DNA of 64,000 nucleotides from DASXQK01 sp963724385 (GTDB lineage Bacteria > Pseudomonadota > Alphaproteobacteria > Dongiales > Dongiaceae). The stretch's first letter is position 1. Every line of letters begins with the position of its first letter. Both the position numbers and the translations under genes were made by a program. Below the pieces are notes generated by a model. The model was not told the DNA's origin and ran no database searches. It was given only the letters and a program-made list of their open reading frames with translations. This document shows, piece by piece, positions 1 to 8,429 of this stretch. The DNA lies in contig CAVRUJ010000002.1 of the NCBI GenBank assembly GCA_963724385.1, positions 310,001-374,000 on the forward strand. The letters are read 5' to 3'.

Positions 1-1312
1 CGTTCGCCGCCTCGCAACGGGCGACGAGCACGTCCTGGGTGTTCGAGGCGCGCAGAAGCCACCAGCCATCGGCCGTGCGAACCCTCACGCCATCGGTGTC
101 GTTCATGTCCGCCCCAGCGCGCTTCAGCCGCTCGGCCGTTTCCCGAACGACCGCGAACTTTCGCTCCTCGCTGCAGGGAAAGCGCAGCTCCGGGGTGTTG
201 ACCACCTTGGGCAGCCGCTCGCGCATCTCCGCCAGGCTCTGGCTTCCGCGGCTGACGATGCCGAGCAGCCGCACCGCCGCATAGAGCGCATCGTCGAAAC
301 CGTAATAGCGGTCGGCGAAAAAAATATGCCCGCTCATCTCGCCGGCAAGCGGCGCTCCCGTTTCCGCCATCTTCGCCTTGATCAGCGAATGGCCGGTGCG
401 CCACATCAGCGGCTTGCCGCCCGCCCTGGCGATCTCGTCGAACAGAACCTGGCTTGCCTTGACGTCGGCGATCACGGTGGCTCCCGGCATGCCCTCGAGC
501 ACCTCGCGCGCGAAGAGCACCATCAACTGATCGCCCCATAGGATCCGCCCCTCGCCGTCGACGACGCCGATCCGGTCGCCGTCGCCGTCGAAGGCGATGC
601 CCAGGTCGGCCTTCTCCGCCGCCACTTTCGCCTGGAGATCGACCAGGTTCTTGGGCACCGTCGGGTCGGGATGGTGGTTGGGAAACCGGCCGTCGACCTC
701 GGCGAACAGCAGCACATGGCGGCCGGGAAGGCGGCCGGCGAGCTTGGTCATCGCCTCGCCGGCGGCGCCGTTGCCGGCATCCCAGACGACGGTGAGCGCC
801 CGATCGCCGCGGAAATCCTGGAGCAGCCGTTCGACATAGGCGGTCATGATCGGGCGCTCTTCGACGGGACCTTTGGGACCGCTGGCATAGGCGCCGGAGG
901 CGGCGATCTCGCCGATCTCCCGAATCGCCTCGCCATAGAAAGCGCCCTTGCCCAGCATCATCTTGAAGCCGTTGTACTCCGGCGGATTATGCGACCCGGT
1001 CACCATAACGCCGCCGTCGGTCGGCAAGGCACGCACGGCGAAATAGAGCATCGGGGTTGGCCCCCGGCCGACCCTGAGAACCGCAAGGCCGCAGTCCCTG
1101 AGCCCATCGACCAGTGCCGCCTCCAGTTCGGGCGAGCTGAGGCGCCCGTCATACCCTGCCGCAACCCTGCTGCCGCCCGCCCGCCGCACAACAGTGCCGA
1201 AACCGCGCCCCACGGCGTAGGCGTCCTCGGCCGAAAGCGTCCGGCCGATGACGCCGCGGATGTCATATTCCCGGATCGCCGTCGGGTCGAAACGGTGCCG
1301 CGTCCTGTCCAT
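1..1312 (-). CDS. manB: phosphomannomutase/phosphoglucomutase, 3' end outside window
   Basis: Alpha-D-phosphohexomutase family; interconverts hexose 1- and 6-phosphates in the cytosol, feeding GDP-mannose and UDP-glucose synthesis. The reverse-strand translation starts MDRTRHRFDPTAIREYDIRG. It contains the phosphoserine loop TGSHNPPEYNG near residue 105 and the metal-binding DGDGDR motif near residue 240, both diagnostic. About 437 residues are in the window and the family runs to about 460, so only a short C-terminal piece is missing. The ATG at 1312 follows the ugd stop by 11 bases and has AAGGGAA upstream, so it is probably the last gene of a galU-ugd-manB operon. Choice between PMM and PGM activity cannot be made from sequence; dual activity is usual. 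Confidence 0.9.
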   Translation of the reverse strand, partial: MDRTRHRFDPTAIREYDIRGVIGRTLSAEDAYAVGRGFGTVVRRAGGSRVAAGYDGRLSSPELEAALVDGLRDCGLAVLRVGRGPTPMLYFAVRALPTDGGVMVTGSHNPPEYNGFKMMLGKGAFYGEAIREIGEIAASGAYASGPKGPVEERPIMTAYVERLLQDFRGDRALTVVWDAGNGAAGEAMTKLAGRLPGRHVLLFAEVDGRFPNHHPDPTVPKNLVDLQAKVAAEKADLGIAFDGDGDRIGVVDGEGRILWGDQLMVLFAREVLEGMPGATVIADVKASQVLFDEIARAGGKPLMWRTGHSLIKAKMAETGAPLAGEMSGHIFFADRYYGFDDALYAAVRLLGIVSRGSQSLAEMRERLPKVVNTPELRFPCSEERKFAVVRETAERLKRAGADMNDTDGVRVRTADGWWLLRASNTQDVLVARCEAAN

Positions 1313-1323
1313 GGGCGGTTCCC

Positions 1324-2628
1324 TTATGGCCGGCCGATGCTGGTGTAGTGGAAACCCAGTTCGGCCATCTCGACCGGGCTATAGATGTTGCGCAGGTCGA
1401 CGATCACCGGCCGGCGAAGGAGCGACTTGACCCGGGCGAGGTCGATGGCGCGAAACTCGTTCCATTCGGTGATGATCACCAGCACGTCGGCGCCGCTCGC
1501 GCAGTCATAGGCGTCCTTGCAATAGGTGAGCCCGGGCATCAGCTTCTTCGCCTCGGCCATGCCCTCGGGATCGAAGGCGCGCAAGGTGGCGCCCGCCTCG
1601 GCCAGAGCCGGCAGGATGGCGAGGCTGGGGCTGTCGCGCATGTCGTCGGTATTGGGCTTGAAGGTGAGGCCGAGAACGGCAACGGTCTTGCCTTTGGCCG
1701 AGCCGTCCAGGGCCGCGATGACGCGATCGGCCATGGCGCGCTTGCGCGCCTCGTTCACCGCCACCACCGTCTCCACGATCTTGAGGGGTGCGCCATAGTC
1801 CTCGGCGGTCTTGACCAGGGCGAGGGTGTCCTTGGGGAAGCAGGAGCCGCCGTAGCCGGGGCCGGCGTGGAGGAACTTGCGCCCGATCCGGCCGTCGAGG
1901 CCGATGCCGCGCGCGACGTCGTTGACGTTGGCCCCGACCCTTTCGCAGAGATCGGCGATTTCGTTGATGAAAGTGATCTTGGTCGCCAGGAAGGTGTTGG
2001 CGGCATATTTGATCAGCTCGGCCGTCTCGACGGTGGTGAAAACGATCGGTGTCTCGATCAGGTAGAGGGGCCGGTAGAGCCGGCGCATCACGTCGCGGGC
2101 GCGCTCGGAATCGGCGCCGATCACGACCCGGTCGGGCCGCATGAAGTCGCCAATCGCCGAACCCTCGCGCAGGAATTCGGGGTTCGAGGCGACGTCGAAG
2201 TCGGCCCCGGGTCTGGTCTCTTTCAGGATGCGGGCGACCTCGCGTCCGGTGCCGACGGGCACGGTGGATTTGGTGACCACGACGGCATAGCCGTCCGCGG
2301 CTTCGGCGATCTCCCGCGCCGCGGCATAGACATAGGAAAGGTCGGCATGGCCATCGCCTCGGCGGGATGGCGTGCCCACGGCGATGAACACCGCTTCGGC
2401 TCCCTTGACGGCGGCGGCGAGGTCGGTCGAGAAGGAGAGCCGCCCGGCGCGCACGTTGGTTTCCACCAGGGCATCGAGCCCCGGCTCGAAGATCGGCATC
2501 GCGCCGGCCTTCAGGCCTTCGATCTTCTTCACGTCCTTGTCGACGCAGACGACGTCGACACCGAACTCGGAAAAGCAGGCGCCGGAAACGAGTCCGACAT
2601 AGCCGGTTCCGATGACAGCGATCCGCAT
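1324..2628 (-). CDS. ugd: UDP-glucose 6-dehydrogenase
   Basis: Oxidises UDP-glucose twice with NAD to UDP-glucuronate, a precursor for capsule and exopolysaccharide. The 434-residue protein has the N-terminal Rossmann motif GTGYVGLVSG (residues 7-16), the central UDPGDH dimerisation region and the catalytic cysteine motif GGSCFPKDT near residue 260. Length is normal for the bacterial family. It lies 32 bases downstream of galU, which makes its substrate, and 11 bases upstream of the phosphohexomutase, so the three genes form a coherent sugar-nucleotide unit. Confidence 0.96.
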   Translation of the reverse strand: MRIAVIGTGYVGLVSGACFSEFGVDVVCVDKDVKKIEGLKAGAMPIFEPGLDALVETNVRAGRLSFSTDLAAAVKGAEAVFIAVGTPSRRGDGHADLSYVYAAAREIAEAADGYAVVVTKSTVPVGTGREVARILKETRPGADFDVASNPEFLREGSAIGDFMRPDRVVIGADSERARDVMRRLYRPLYLIETPIVFTTVETAELIKYAANTFLATKITFINEIADLCERVGANVNDVARGIGLDGRIGRKFLHAGPGYGGSCFPKDTLALVKTAEDYGAPLKIVETVVAVNEARKRAMADRVIAALDGSAKGKTVAVLGLTFKPNTDDMRDSPSLAILPALAEAGATLRAFDPEGMAEAKKLMPGLTYCKDAYDCASGADVLVIITEWNEFRAIDLARVKSLLRRPVIVDLRNIYSPVEMAELGFHYTSIGRP

Positions 2629-2660
2629 GGGCCCGACTCCCCGGGTTTCAGGCTATCGGC

Positions 2661-3545
2661 TCAACCGATCCGGCGCGCAAAGTCGCGCAGGATCTCGGCG
2701 ACGCTTTCGCCGATGACCGGATGGCGCAGCGCGTAGGCGATGGTCGCCTCGATGAAGCCTGCCTTGTCGCCGCAATCGAAGCGCTTGCCTTCGAAGCGAT
2801 AGCCGTGGAAGGGCGAATGGCCGATCATACGCGCCAGCGCATCGGTCAACTGCACCTCGCCGCCCGCACCAGGCTTCTGGTCGGCGATCAGGTCGAAGAC
2901 CTCCGGCTGAAGGATATAGCGCCCGATGATGGAGAGGGTCGAGGGCGCCTCGGCCGGCGCCGGCTTCTCGACCAGTCCCTGGACCTCGACCAGCCGCCCG
3001 TCCTGGCGCCCGGTCTTGAGCACGCCGTAACGACTCGTCTGCTCCCGGGGAACGTCCATGACCGCCACCAGATTGCCGCCGACCCGGCCATAGACCTCCA
3101 CCATCTGCTTCAGGCAAGGCGTCTCGGCCATGACCATGTCGTCGGCCAGCAGCACGGCGACGGGCTCGCCCGCCGCAAGATGGCGTGCGCACCAGACCGC
3201 GTGGCCCAGGCCCCGCGGGTGCTGCTGGCGCAGATAGGCGACCTGCCCGGGTGCGGGAAGGAGATCGGCGATCAAGGCCAGATCGCGGCTGCGGCCACGC
3301 TCGGCCAATGTCGCAGTGAGTTCGTAGGAATGATCGAAATGGTCTTCGATCGCCGCCTTGCCGCGGCCGGTCACGAAAATGAACTGCTCGATCCCGGCGG
3401 CCCTGGCCTCCTCGACCGCATATTGGATGAGCGGCTTGTCGACCACCGGAAGCATCTCCTTCGGCATCGCCTTGGTCGCCGGCAGAAACCGGGCGCCGAG
3501 ACCGCCGACCGGAAAGATGGCCTTGCGTACGGGTTTGAATGTCAT
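2661..3545 (-). CDS. galU: UTP-glucose-1-phosphate uridylyltransferase
   Basis: Makes UDP-glucose from UTP and glucose 1-phosphate. The 294-residue protein starts MTFKPVRKAIFPVGGLGARF, with the nucleotidyltransferase signature GGLGARFLPATKAMPKEML and the downstream LADDM and EKP motifs expected of bacterial GalU. The frame is open upstream to 3602, but the ATG at 3545 matches the family start, and the extension (MSRPGGYGRK...) has no family similarity. First gene of the galU-ugd-manB group. A copy of the bipartite palindromic repeat lies just upstream (3613-3719). Confidence 0.95.
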   Translation of the reverse strand: MTFKPVRKAIFPVGGLGARFLPATKAMPKEMLPVVDKPLIQYAVEEARAAGIEQFIFVTGRGKAAIEDHFDHSYELTATLAERGRSRDLALIADLLPAPGQVAYLRQQHPRGLGHAVWCARHLAAGEPVAVLLADDMVMAETPCLKQMVEVYGRVGGNLVAVMDVPREQTSRYGVLKTGRQDGRLVEVQGLVEKPAPAEAPSTLSIIGRYILQPEVFDLIADQKPGAGGEVQLTDALARMIGHSPFHGYRFEGKRFDCGDKAGFIEATIAYALRHPVIGESVAEILRDFARRIG

Positions 3546-3612
3546 GCGGAGTCCGTAAGGGTGAAGGAGCGCCTTTCTGCCATAGCCCCCCGGCCTTGAC
3601 AACCGAGCCTAG

Positions 3613-3719
3613 TTCCGACTTTCGCAGAAAGTCGGAACATCCCTTTAAGTCTTCAGTATCGGATTCACGCAGAAATTCGTGACATAGCCCCGAGTCACGA
3701 ATTTCTGCGATCCGATACT
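3613..3719. repeat. bipartite palindromic intergenic element, copy A
   Basis: A small perfect hairpin (arms 3613-3623 and 3627-3637, TTCCGACTTTC with a GCA loop) is followed 17 bases later by a large imperfect palindrome from AGTATCGGAT (3655) to ATCCGATACT (3719). The large arms share GCAGAAATTCGTGAC and its complement. The same two-part architecture and much of the sequence recur at 8174-8280 (inverted) and 54567-54672. It sits between the start of galU and the end of the J-domain gene and has no T-tract. Confidence 0.9.
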
Positions 3720-3732
3720 AGCCGCGGCGGGG

Positions 3733-4431
3733 TTAACCGCCCAATAATACGTCGCGCGCCTCGTTGAGCCGGGCAGCGAGATAGTCGGAACCGCCGTGGT
3801 CCGGGTGCACCTTCAGCATCAGCCGATGATGGGCCTCGCGAATCTCCGCTTCGCTTGCGCCGGTCGCCAGCCCCAGCACGGCGTAGGCCTCCTCGCGCCC
3901 CATGGCGCCATGCGAAGAGCCGGCGCCCGGTTTCGCTTGTTCCTTGCCGCCCTCCCGCCAGCCGGGCTTGACGCGGTCGAGATAGGCTTCGAGCAGCGCT
4001 ACCCCGTCGCTGTCCGTCTGCCGTATCTCCTGCAGCAAGGCAAGCAGATCGGCCTCAGACAGGTCGCCGAGGCGCCGGCCGGCAAAGGCGCCGGCCTTGA
4101 CGCTGCCGTCGATGGTGCCGCTGTCGTGGTCCAGGGTCATGGCCAAGTACTGGGACTCCACGCTCGAAGCCCGCGAGGACGAGGTGCCTGCGGCCCCGAA
4201 GGCGCGCTGGCTGCGCCAGCGCCGCCAGAGCGGATAGCCCAGTCCCACGGCCAGGAATGCAAGCCCACCCCGGCCCACCAGGACCAATAGGACGACGCCG
4301 ACCAGGAGAACGGCGACGGCAAGATAGGTCAGCAGCCGGGCGAGCGTGGCCGCATCGATGCGGCTCAGCCAGTTGAGAAGGTAGAGAAAAGACAGCAGCA
4401 GGACGAGGCCGAAGGCGAAATAGAGCGGCAT
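3733..4431 (-). CDS. membrane-anchored J-domain protein
   Basis: Putative DnaK co-chaperone of the inner membrane. The 232-residue protein opens with two hydrophobic segments (about residues 2-20 and 32-64, separated by NWLSRIDAAT). It ends in a J domain (about 178-232) with the essential HPD tripeptide at 209-211 and the downstream helix NEARDVLL. The arrangement of N-terminal membrane segment and C-terminal short J domain resembles DNAJC19/Tim14-like proteins common in Alphaproteobacteria. It starts 12 bases after the VWA gene with a strong ribosome site (AAGGACGAGGA), so translation is probably coupled to mipZ-VWA. Its client is unknown. Confidence 0.85.
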   Translation of the reverse strand: MPLYFAFGLVLLLSFLYLLNWLSRIDAATLARLLTYLAVAVLLVGVVLLVLVGRGGLAFLAVGLGYPLWRRWRSQRAFGAAGTSSSRASSVESQYLAMTLDHDSGTIDGSVKAGAFAGRRLGDLSEADLLALLQEIRQTDSDGVALLEAYLDRVKPGWREGGKEQAKPGAGSSHGAMGREEAYAVLGLATGASEAEIREAHHRLMLKVHPDHGGSDYLAARLNEARDVLLGG

Positions 4432-4443
4432 TCCTCGTCCTTG

Positions 4444-5211
4444 CTATTTTTTGGGCCCCAGCTGCCGGGTCAGGAGACGCACCGGTTCCCCCGCCCCGCG
4501 GCTATGATCCGCCAGGGCCTGCCAGCCGCCGGCCGCGTAGACGGCGACGGCGCGCAGAAGCGCCTTCAGCTGTTCGGCGCTGCCGGCGTCGAAGGGACAG
4601 CAGGCCCCGCCGCTCAAGCGCGCCATCTGGCGAAAGGCGTCGGCGGCGAGCGCGTCCTGCCCTTCGTGGAACAGGAACAGGGGCAGGCCGAGGACGCCGA
4701 GCCGCCCGGCGCGATCGCAAAGTCCGTCGACCGGCTCCTCCACGCAGTCGCCGACGAAGATGACGGCATTGACCTTCCGGCGCTTGGTTTCGGCCAGCGC
4801 ATGGTCGAGCACGCGTCCGATCTGGGTCCGCCCGCCCAGACAGACGACGCCGATCATGAGGCGCGTCAGGGCGCCCGCGTTGGAAAGCCAGGGCGAGGCC
4901 TCGAACTCGCCGAAACCGCGGTAATAGGCAAGCTGGACGTCGAGCCCGCCGAGTGCCGCCGCGGCAGCGAACATTTCGGCCTGGATCTCGCAAGCCTTGT
5001 CCCATGTGGGCTGGCGGCTGGCCGTGGCGTCGAGGGCAAAAAGCAGGCGCCCGCGAGGGCCGGCGGCCTTGACCTTCGGCATGGCCGCGACCTTCTGCAG
5101 GAAGGCATCGACTTCGCCGGTCTTGGCCGCCTTCGGGACGCTTGCGCCGTCCCTGCCCTTCTCAGGCAGCTTGTCCCGATCGCCCATGTCTTCGATCGTC
5201 CATGGCTTCAA
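4444..5211 (-). CDS. von Willebrand factor A-like domain protein
   Basis: Cytosolic protein of 255 residues with no signal or membrane segment. Residues 54-70 (RLLFALDATASR...) give a beta strand followed by D61-A-T-A-S65, a MIDAS-like DxTxS variant of the usual DxSxS. The later strand VNAVIFVGDCVEE fits a VWA fold. The open frame begins with TTG at 5211, for which no ribosome site is visible; ATG at 5187 (MGDRDKLPEK) is an alternative start. It lies between mipZ (16-base gap) and the J-domain gene, so the three are probably co-transcribed. The function is unknown; metal-dependent protein-protein interaction is an inference from the fold. Confidence 0.7.
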   Translation of the reverse strand: MKPWTIEDMGDRDKLPEKGRDGASVPKAAKTGEVDAFLQKVAAMPKVKAAGPRGRLLFALDATASRQPTWDKACEIQAEMFAAAAALGGLDVQLAYYRGFGEFEASPWLSNAGALTRLMIGVVCLGGRTQIGRVLDHALAETKRRKVNAVIFVGDCVEEPVDGLCDRAGRLGVLGLPLFLFHEGQDALAADAFRQMARLSGGACCPFDAGSAEQLKALLRAVAVYAAGGWQALADHSRGAGEPVRLLTRQLGPKK

Positions 5212-5227
5212 GAGTTAGTGCGCCGGG

Positions 5228-6100
5228 TCAGGCAACGCCAGTGCTTTCCGCCGGCGCTTCCGACGCGGGTTTGGCCATGCCCTCGATGCCGATCGCTTTC
5301 AAGAGCGCCCGAACCTCCTGGCGGGCGGCGACATGTGACATGTTGAGGGCAAGGCGGGCCCCGCCCGGGTCGAGATCGAGGAGCGTGAGGCCGCGTGGGA
5401 AGAGCTCGCGGAAGATGACCCGCTCCGTGAAGCCCGGCGCGAGGCGAAAGCCGATCCGCCGCGAGAGCTGTTCCAGGAGCCGGCCGATGTCACGCTTGTT
5501 GCGGGCATCGAGGCTGGATAGCCGGTTGCGCATGACGATCCACTCGATCGAGCCGCCGTCGGCCAGCGCCCGGCGCTTGCGTTGCTCCCAGACCGCCTCG
5601 GCGTAGACGCTGGGGCCGAGGATGCGCTTGCCCTCCCTGTCGAGGCGGGCGAGCAGGTCGAGGTCGAGGAAGCTGTCATTCAACGGCGTCACCAGGGTGT
5701 CGGCATGGGAATGGCCGATGCGCGAAAGCCCGGTGTCGCTGCCGGGCGTGTCGATGACGACGAACTGGCAGTCGGCGAAGCCCGCCATGGCCTCGGCAAA
5801 GCGCCTGCGATCCTCCGCCGCCGCGGCCACCGCGGAATCAAGCTGGCTCGCCCGGATCGCAGCGTGGCGCGGCAGCGGGAGAGGCAACTCCGCGGCGCTC
5901 GCTTGCCGGTTCTCGACATAGCGCGTCAGCGTCCCCTGGCGAGCATCGAGATCGATGCTTCCGACCGAGCCGCCGCCGCGCAACAGCGCCACGATCAGGT
6001 GCATGGCGGTGGTCGACTTGCCCGAGCCGCCCTTCTCGTTGCCGAGAACGATGACGTGGGGGCGCTGTCGAGCGGGTGGCGCCTCGGAGAACGGCCTCAC
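5228..6100 (-). CDS. mipZ: division plane positioning ATPase MipZ
   Basis: ParA/MinD-type P-loop ATPase that forms a gradient with ParB and inhibits FtsZ away from midcell in Alphaproteobacteria. The deviant Walker A motif GNEKGGSGKST (about residues 20-30), VIDTPG, and the MipZ-specific stretches PLNDSFLDLDLL, ARNKRDIGRL and ERVIFRELFPRGLTLLDL are all present, so it is MipZ rather than a generic ParA. The GTG at 6100 overlaps the stop of the molybdoenzyme gene in a GTGA junction. A TTG at 6115 would add five residues and has no ribosome site. Translational coupling to a redox enzyme is unusual company for a cell-cycle gene. Confidence 0.95.
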   Translation of the reverse strand: MRPFSEAPPARQRPHVIVLGNEKGGSGKSTTAMHLIVALLRGGGSVGSIDLDARQGTLTRYVENRQASAAELPLPLPRHAAIRASQLDSAVAAAAEDRRRFAEAMAGFADCQFVVIDTPGSDTGLSRIGHSHADTLVTPLNDSFLDLDLLARLDREGKRILGPSVYAEAVWEQRKRRALADGGSIEWIVMRNRLSSLDARNKRDIGRLLEQLSRRIGFRLAPGFTERVIFRELFPRGLTLLDLDPGGARLALNMSHVAARQEVRALLKAIGIEGMAKPASEAPAESTGVA

Positions 6101-8157
6101 GCCTTGCGGATCCAAAGCGCGGTGTCATGGAAGACGGCGCCGCCCTTGGGCGGGCCGGCATCGGCGCTGGTGAGCGCGTTGATGCCAATGCCTTCCTCGA
6201 AGGCGTCGTTGGGCCAGATGCTTTCGACCACGACCACGCCCGGCTGGAGGCCGTCAAAGAACCGGGCATGGAGGACGATGCTGCCCCGCCGATTGCCGAG
6301 CCTGACGCGATCGCCATCGGCGATGCCGAGCCGGGCGCAATCTGCTGGATGGATCTGGACGTTCGGCCGGCCCTGACGGCTGAGCGAGCCAGGAGTCTCC
6401 GTGAAGCTCGAATTGAGGAACTGACGCGCCGGCGCCGCCACGAGGCGGAACGGGTGCTCGGCGTCGGCCTCGTCGATCAATCTTGCGTGGTCAGGCAGCT
6501 CGGGCATCCGCGCGTGATCGACGCCGAGGGCGGTCCAGTCCGGCTTGAATCGGAACTTGCCGTCGGGATGGCCGAAGCCGGAGAGGAAATGTCCCTCCTC
6601 GAAGGAGGGCGCGCAATCCAGCCAGCGGCCCTCGTGGAATTCCGCCAGGCCGGGTTTGCCCGAGAGCTTCAGGGTCTCCTCGATGATTTCCAGCTCAGTC
6701 ATGGCAAAGCCCCGGTGCTTGGCGCCGAGGCGCTTGGCGAGCTCGCAGATGACGTAGTGGTTGGGCTTCGCCTCGGCATAGGGCTCCACGACCTTGCGGG
6801 CCATCTGGAGATGGGTGTGGCCCGACGCCGTATAGATGTCGTCATGCTCCAGGAAGGTCGTGGCCGGCAGGAGGATGTCGGCCATCCGGGCGGTGTCGGT
6901 CAGGAACTGTTCGTGGACGCAGACGAAGAGGTCGTTGCGCCGGAAGCCCTCGCGGACCTTGTTTGAATCCGGGCAAACGGCCATCGGATTCGTATTCTGG
7001 ATCAGGAGCGCGGTCACCGGCGGCCCATCGCCAAGGTCGCGCTTGTCGCCGGTCAGAACCGGGCCGATGCGCGACTGGTCGAGGATGCGGGTCTTGGGAT
7101 CCAGGAGGTCGAGGCCTTCGATCAGGCTCTTGTCTAGTCCGTAGAGCCCGCCGTTGCTGTAGAGCGCGCCGCCGCCCCGGTGGCGCCAGGCGCCGGTGAC
7201 CGCCGGCAGGCAAGAGACGGCATGAAGCTGGGCGGCACCGTTGCGCGACCGGCTGAAGCCGTAGCCGACCCGGATGAAGGCGCGCTTGGTATGTCCGTAC
7301 AGCCGGGCGAAATCCACGATGCTCGACGCCGGCACGCCCGAAACCGCTTCCGCCCATTCCGGCGTCCGGCTCGCCAGATGGGCCTCCAACTCCTGCGGCA
7401 CATCGGTAAATCGAGCCAGGTAGTCGCGATCGGCCAAGCCTTCCTTGAACAGAACGTGCATGACCGCCACCGCCAGCGCCCCGTCGGTGCCCGGCCTCGG
7501 CATGAGGTGGAGATCGGCCACCTCGGCCGTGCCTGTGCGATAGGGATCGACCACCACCAGCTTGGCGCCGCGTCCTTTGCGCGCGCGCGCAATGTGGGTC
7601 ATGACGTTGACCTGGGTCGAGACGGGGTTGCCGCCCCAGACGACGATCAGGTCGGACTCGGCGATCTCTCTCGAATCGACGCCGTATTTGACGCCCACGC
7701 CGGCGAGCCAGCCGGTATCAGACAGGGCGACGCAGATAGTCGAGAGCATGCGCGAATAGCCCATGGCATGGCGCAGCCGCTCGATCCCGTCGCGCTGCAC
7801 CAGGCCCATGGTGCCGGCATAGAAATAGGGCCAGACGGCCTCGCGCCCGTCGCGGTCGGCGGCCTTGCGGAATGCCTCCGCCACCTCGTCGAGCGCCTGC
7901 GTCCAGGATATGCGCTGGAAGCCGTCGATGCCGCCGCCCCGGGGACCGATCCGGCGCATGGGCCAGGCGAGGCGGTCGGGATGATGCTGGCGCTCGGCAT
8001 AGCGCGCGACCTTGGCGCAGACGACGCCGGCGGTGTAGCTGTTGTCGGCCGAGCCATGCACCCGCCCAATGCGGGTCGGCGACAGACGTTCGACGTCCAG
8101 CGCGCAAGTGCTGGGGCAATCATGCGGGCAGACCGAATGAACGATGTCGAGAGGCAT
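6097..8157 (-). CDS. molybdopterin-dependent oxidoreductase
   Basis: DMSO-reductase superfamily enzyme (MopB), 686 residues. The N-terminal cysteine motif C10-x3-C14-x3-C18 with a fourth cysteine near residue 47 (GVVCAK) should bind one [4Fe-4S] cluster. It is followed by the molybdopterin domain and a C-terminal molydopterin-binding domain (NVQIHPADCARLGIADGDRV). There is no Tat signal, so it is probably cytosolic. ATG at 8157 has AGGA at suitable spacing. No small iron-sulfur or membrane subunit lies beside it. It may be a stand-alone formate-dehydrogenase-like or sulfoxide/polysulfide-type enzyme; the substrate is not predictable. Confidence 0.88.
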   Translation of the reverse strand: MPLDIVHSVCPHDCPSTCALDVERLSPTRIGRVHGSADNSYTAGVVCAKVARYAERQHHPDRLAWPMRRIGPRGGGIDGFQRISWTQALDEVAEAFRKAADRDGREAVWPYFYAGTMGLVQRDGIERLRHAMGYSRMLSTICVALSDTGWLAGVGVKYGVDSREIAESDLIVVWGGNPVSTQVNVMTHIARARKGRGAKLVVVDPYRTGTAEVADLHLMPRPGTDGALAVAVMHVLFKEGLADRDYLARFTDVPQELEAHLASRTPEWAEAVSGVPASSIVDFARLYGHTKRAFIRVGYGFSRSRNGAAQLHAVSCLPAVTGAWRHRGGGALYSNGGLYGLDKSLIEGLDLLDPKTRILDQSRIGPVLTGDKRDLGDGPPVTALLIQNTNPMAVCPDSNKVREGFRRNDLFVCVHEQFLTDTARMADILLPATTFLEHDDIYTASGHTHLQMARKVVEPYAEAKPNHYVICELAKRLGAKHRGFAMTELEIIEETLKLSGKPGLAEFHEGRWLDCAPSFEEGHFLSGFGHPDGKFRFKPDWTALGVDHARMPELPDHARLIDEADAEHPFRLVAAPARQFLNSSFTETPGSLSRQGRPNVQIHPADCARLGIADGDRVRLGNRRGSIVLHARFFDGLQPGVVVVESIWPNDAFEEGIGINALTSADAGPPKGGAVFHDTALWIRKA

Positions 8158-8173
8158 CTGGCGGTTCCTGGCT

Positions 8174-8280
8174 AGTACCCGATCGCGGATATTCGCGACC
8201 CATGCTGTGTCGCGAATTTCTGCGTGAATCCGATACTAAGACTCAAAACGACATACCGGGCTTCTGCAAAAGTCGGTACT
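8174..8280. repeat. bipartite palindromic intergenic element, copy B (inverted)
   Basis: Read on the minus strand this stretch has the same order as copy A: a small hairpin (8255-8277), a spacer containing TCGTTTTGAGTCTTAG, then AGTATCGGATTCACGCAGAA and the returning arm ending at 8174. The right arm has decayed relative to copies A and C (ATATCCGCGATCGGG). It occupies the divergent gap between the molybdoenzyme and DMT transporter genes, which otherwise holds no recognisable gene. Confidence 0.88.
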
Positions 8281-8429
8281 GGCGGCAAGTTTATCCCCGC
8301 GGCCCCGAAGGCCGCAATGCCGGCTGCCCGCGCCGCCCGCGAGCGGCGCAGGGCCGCCTTGCAGCAAAAGCCTCTGGCGCGGGCCTTCGTAAGCCGTTAC
8401 CCATCGGGCGCGAAGGAGACGGGACGAGA

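Noticed and set aside
7872..8429. Long N-terminal extension of the first DMT permease
   Set aside because: It would run through the molybdoenzyme gene and the palindromic repeat; the ATG at 8430 has a good ribosome site and gives the family N-terminus.
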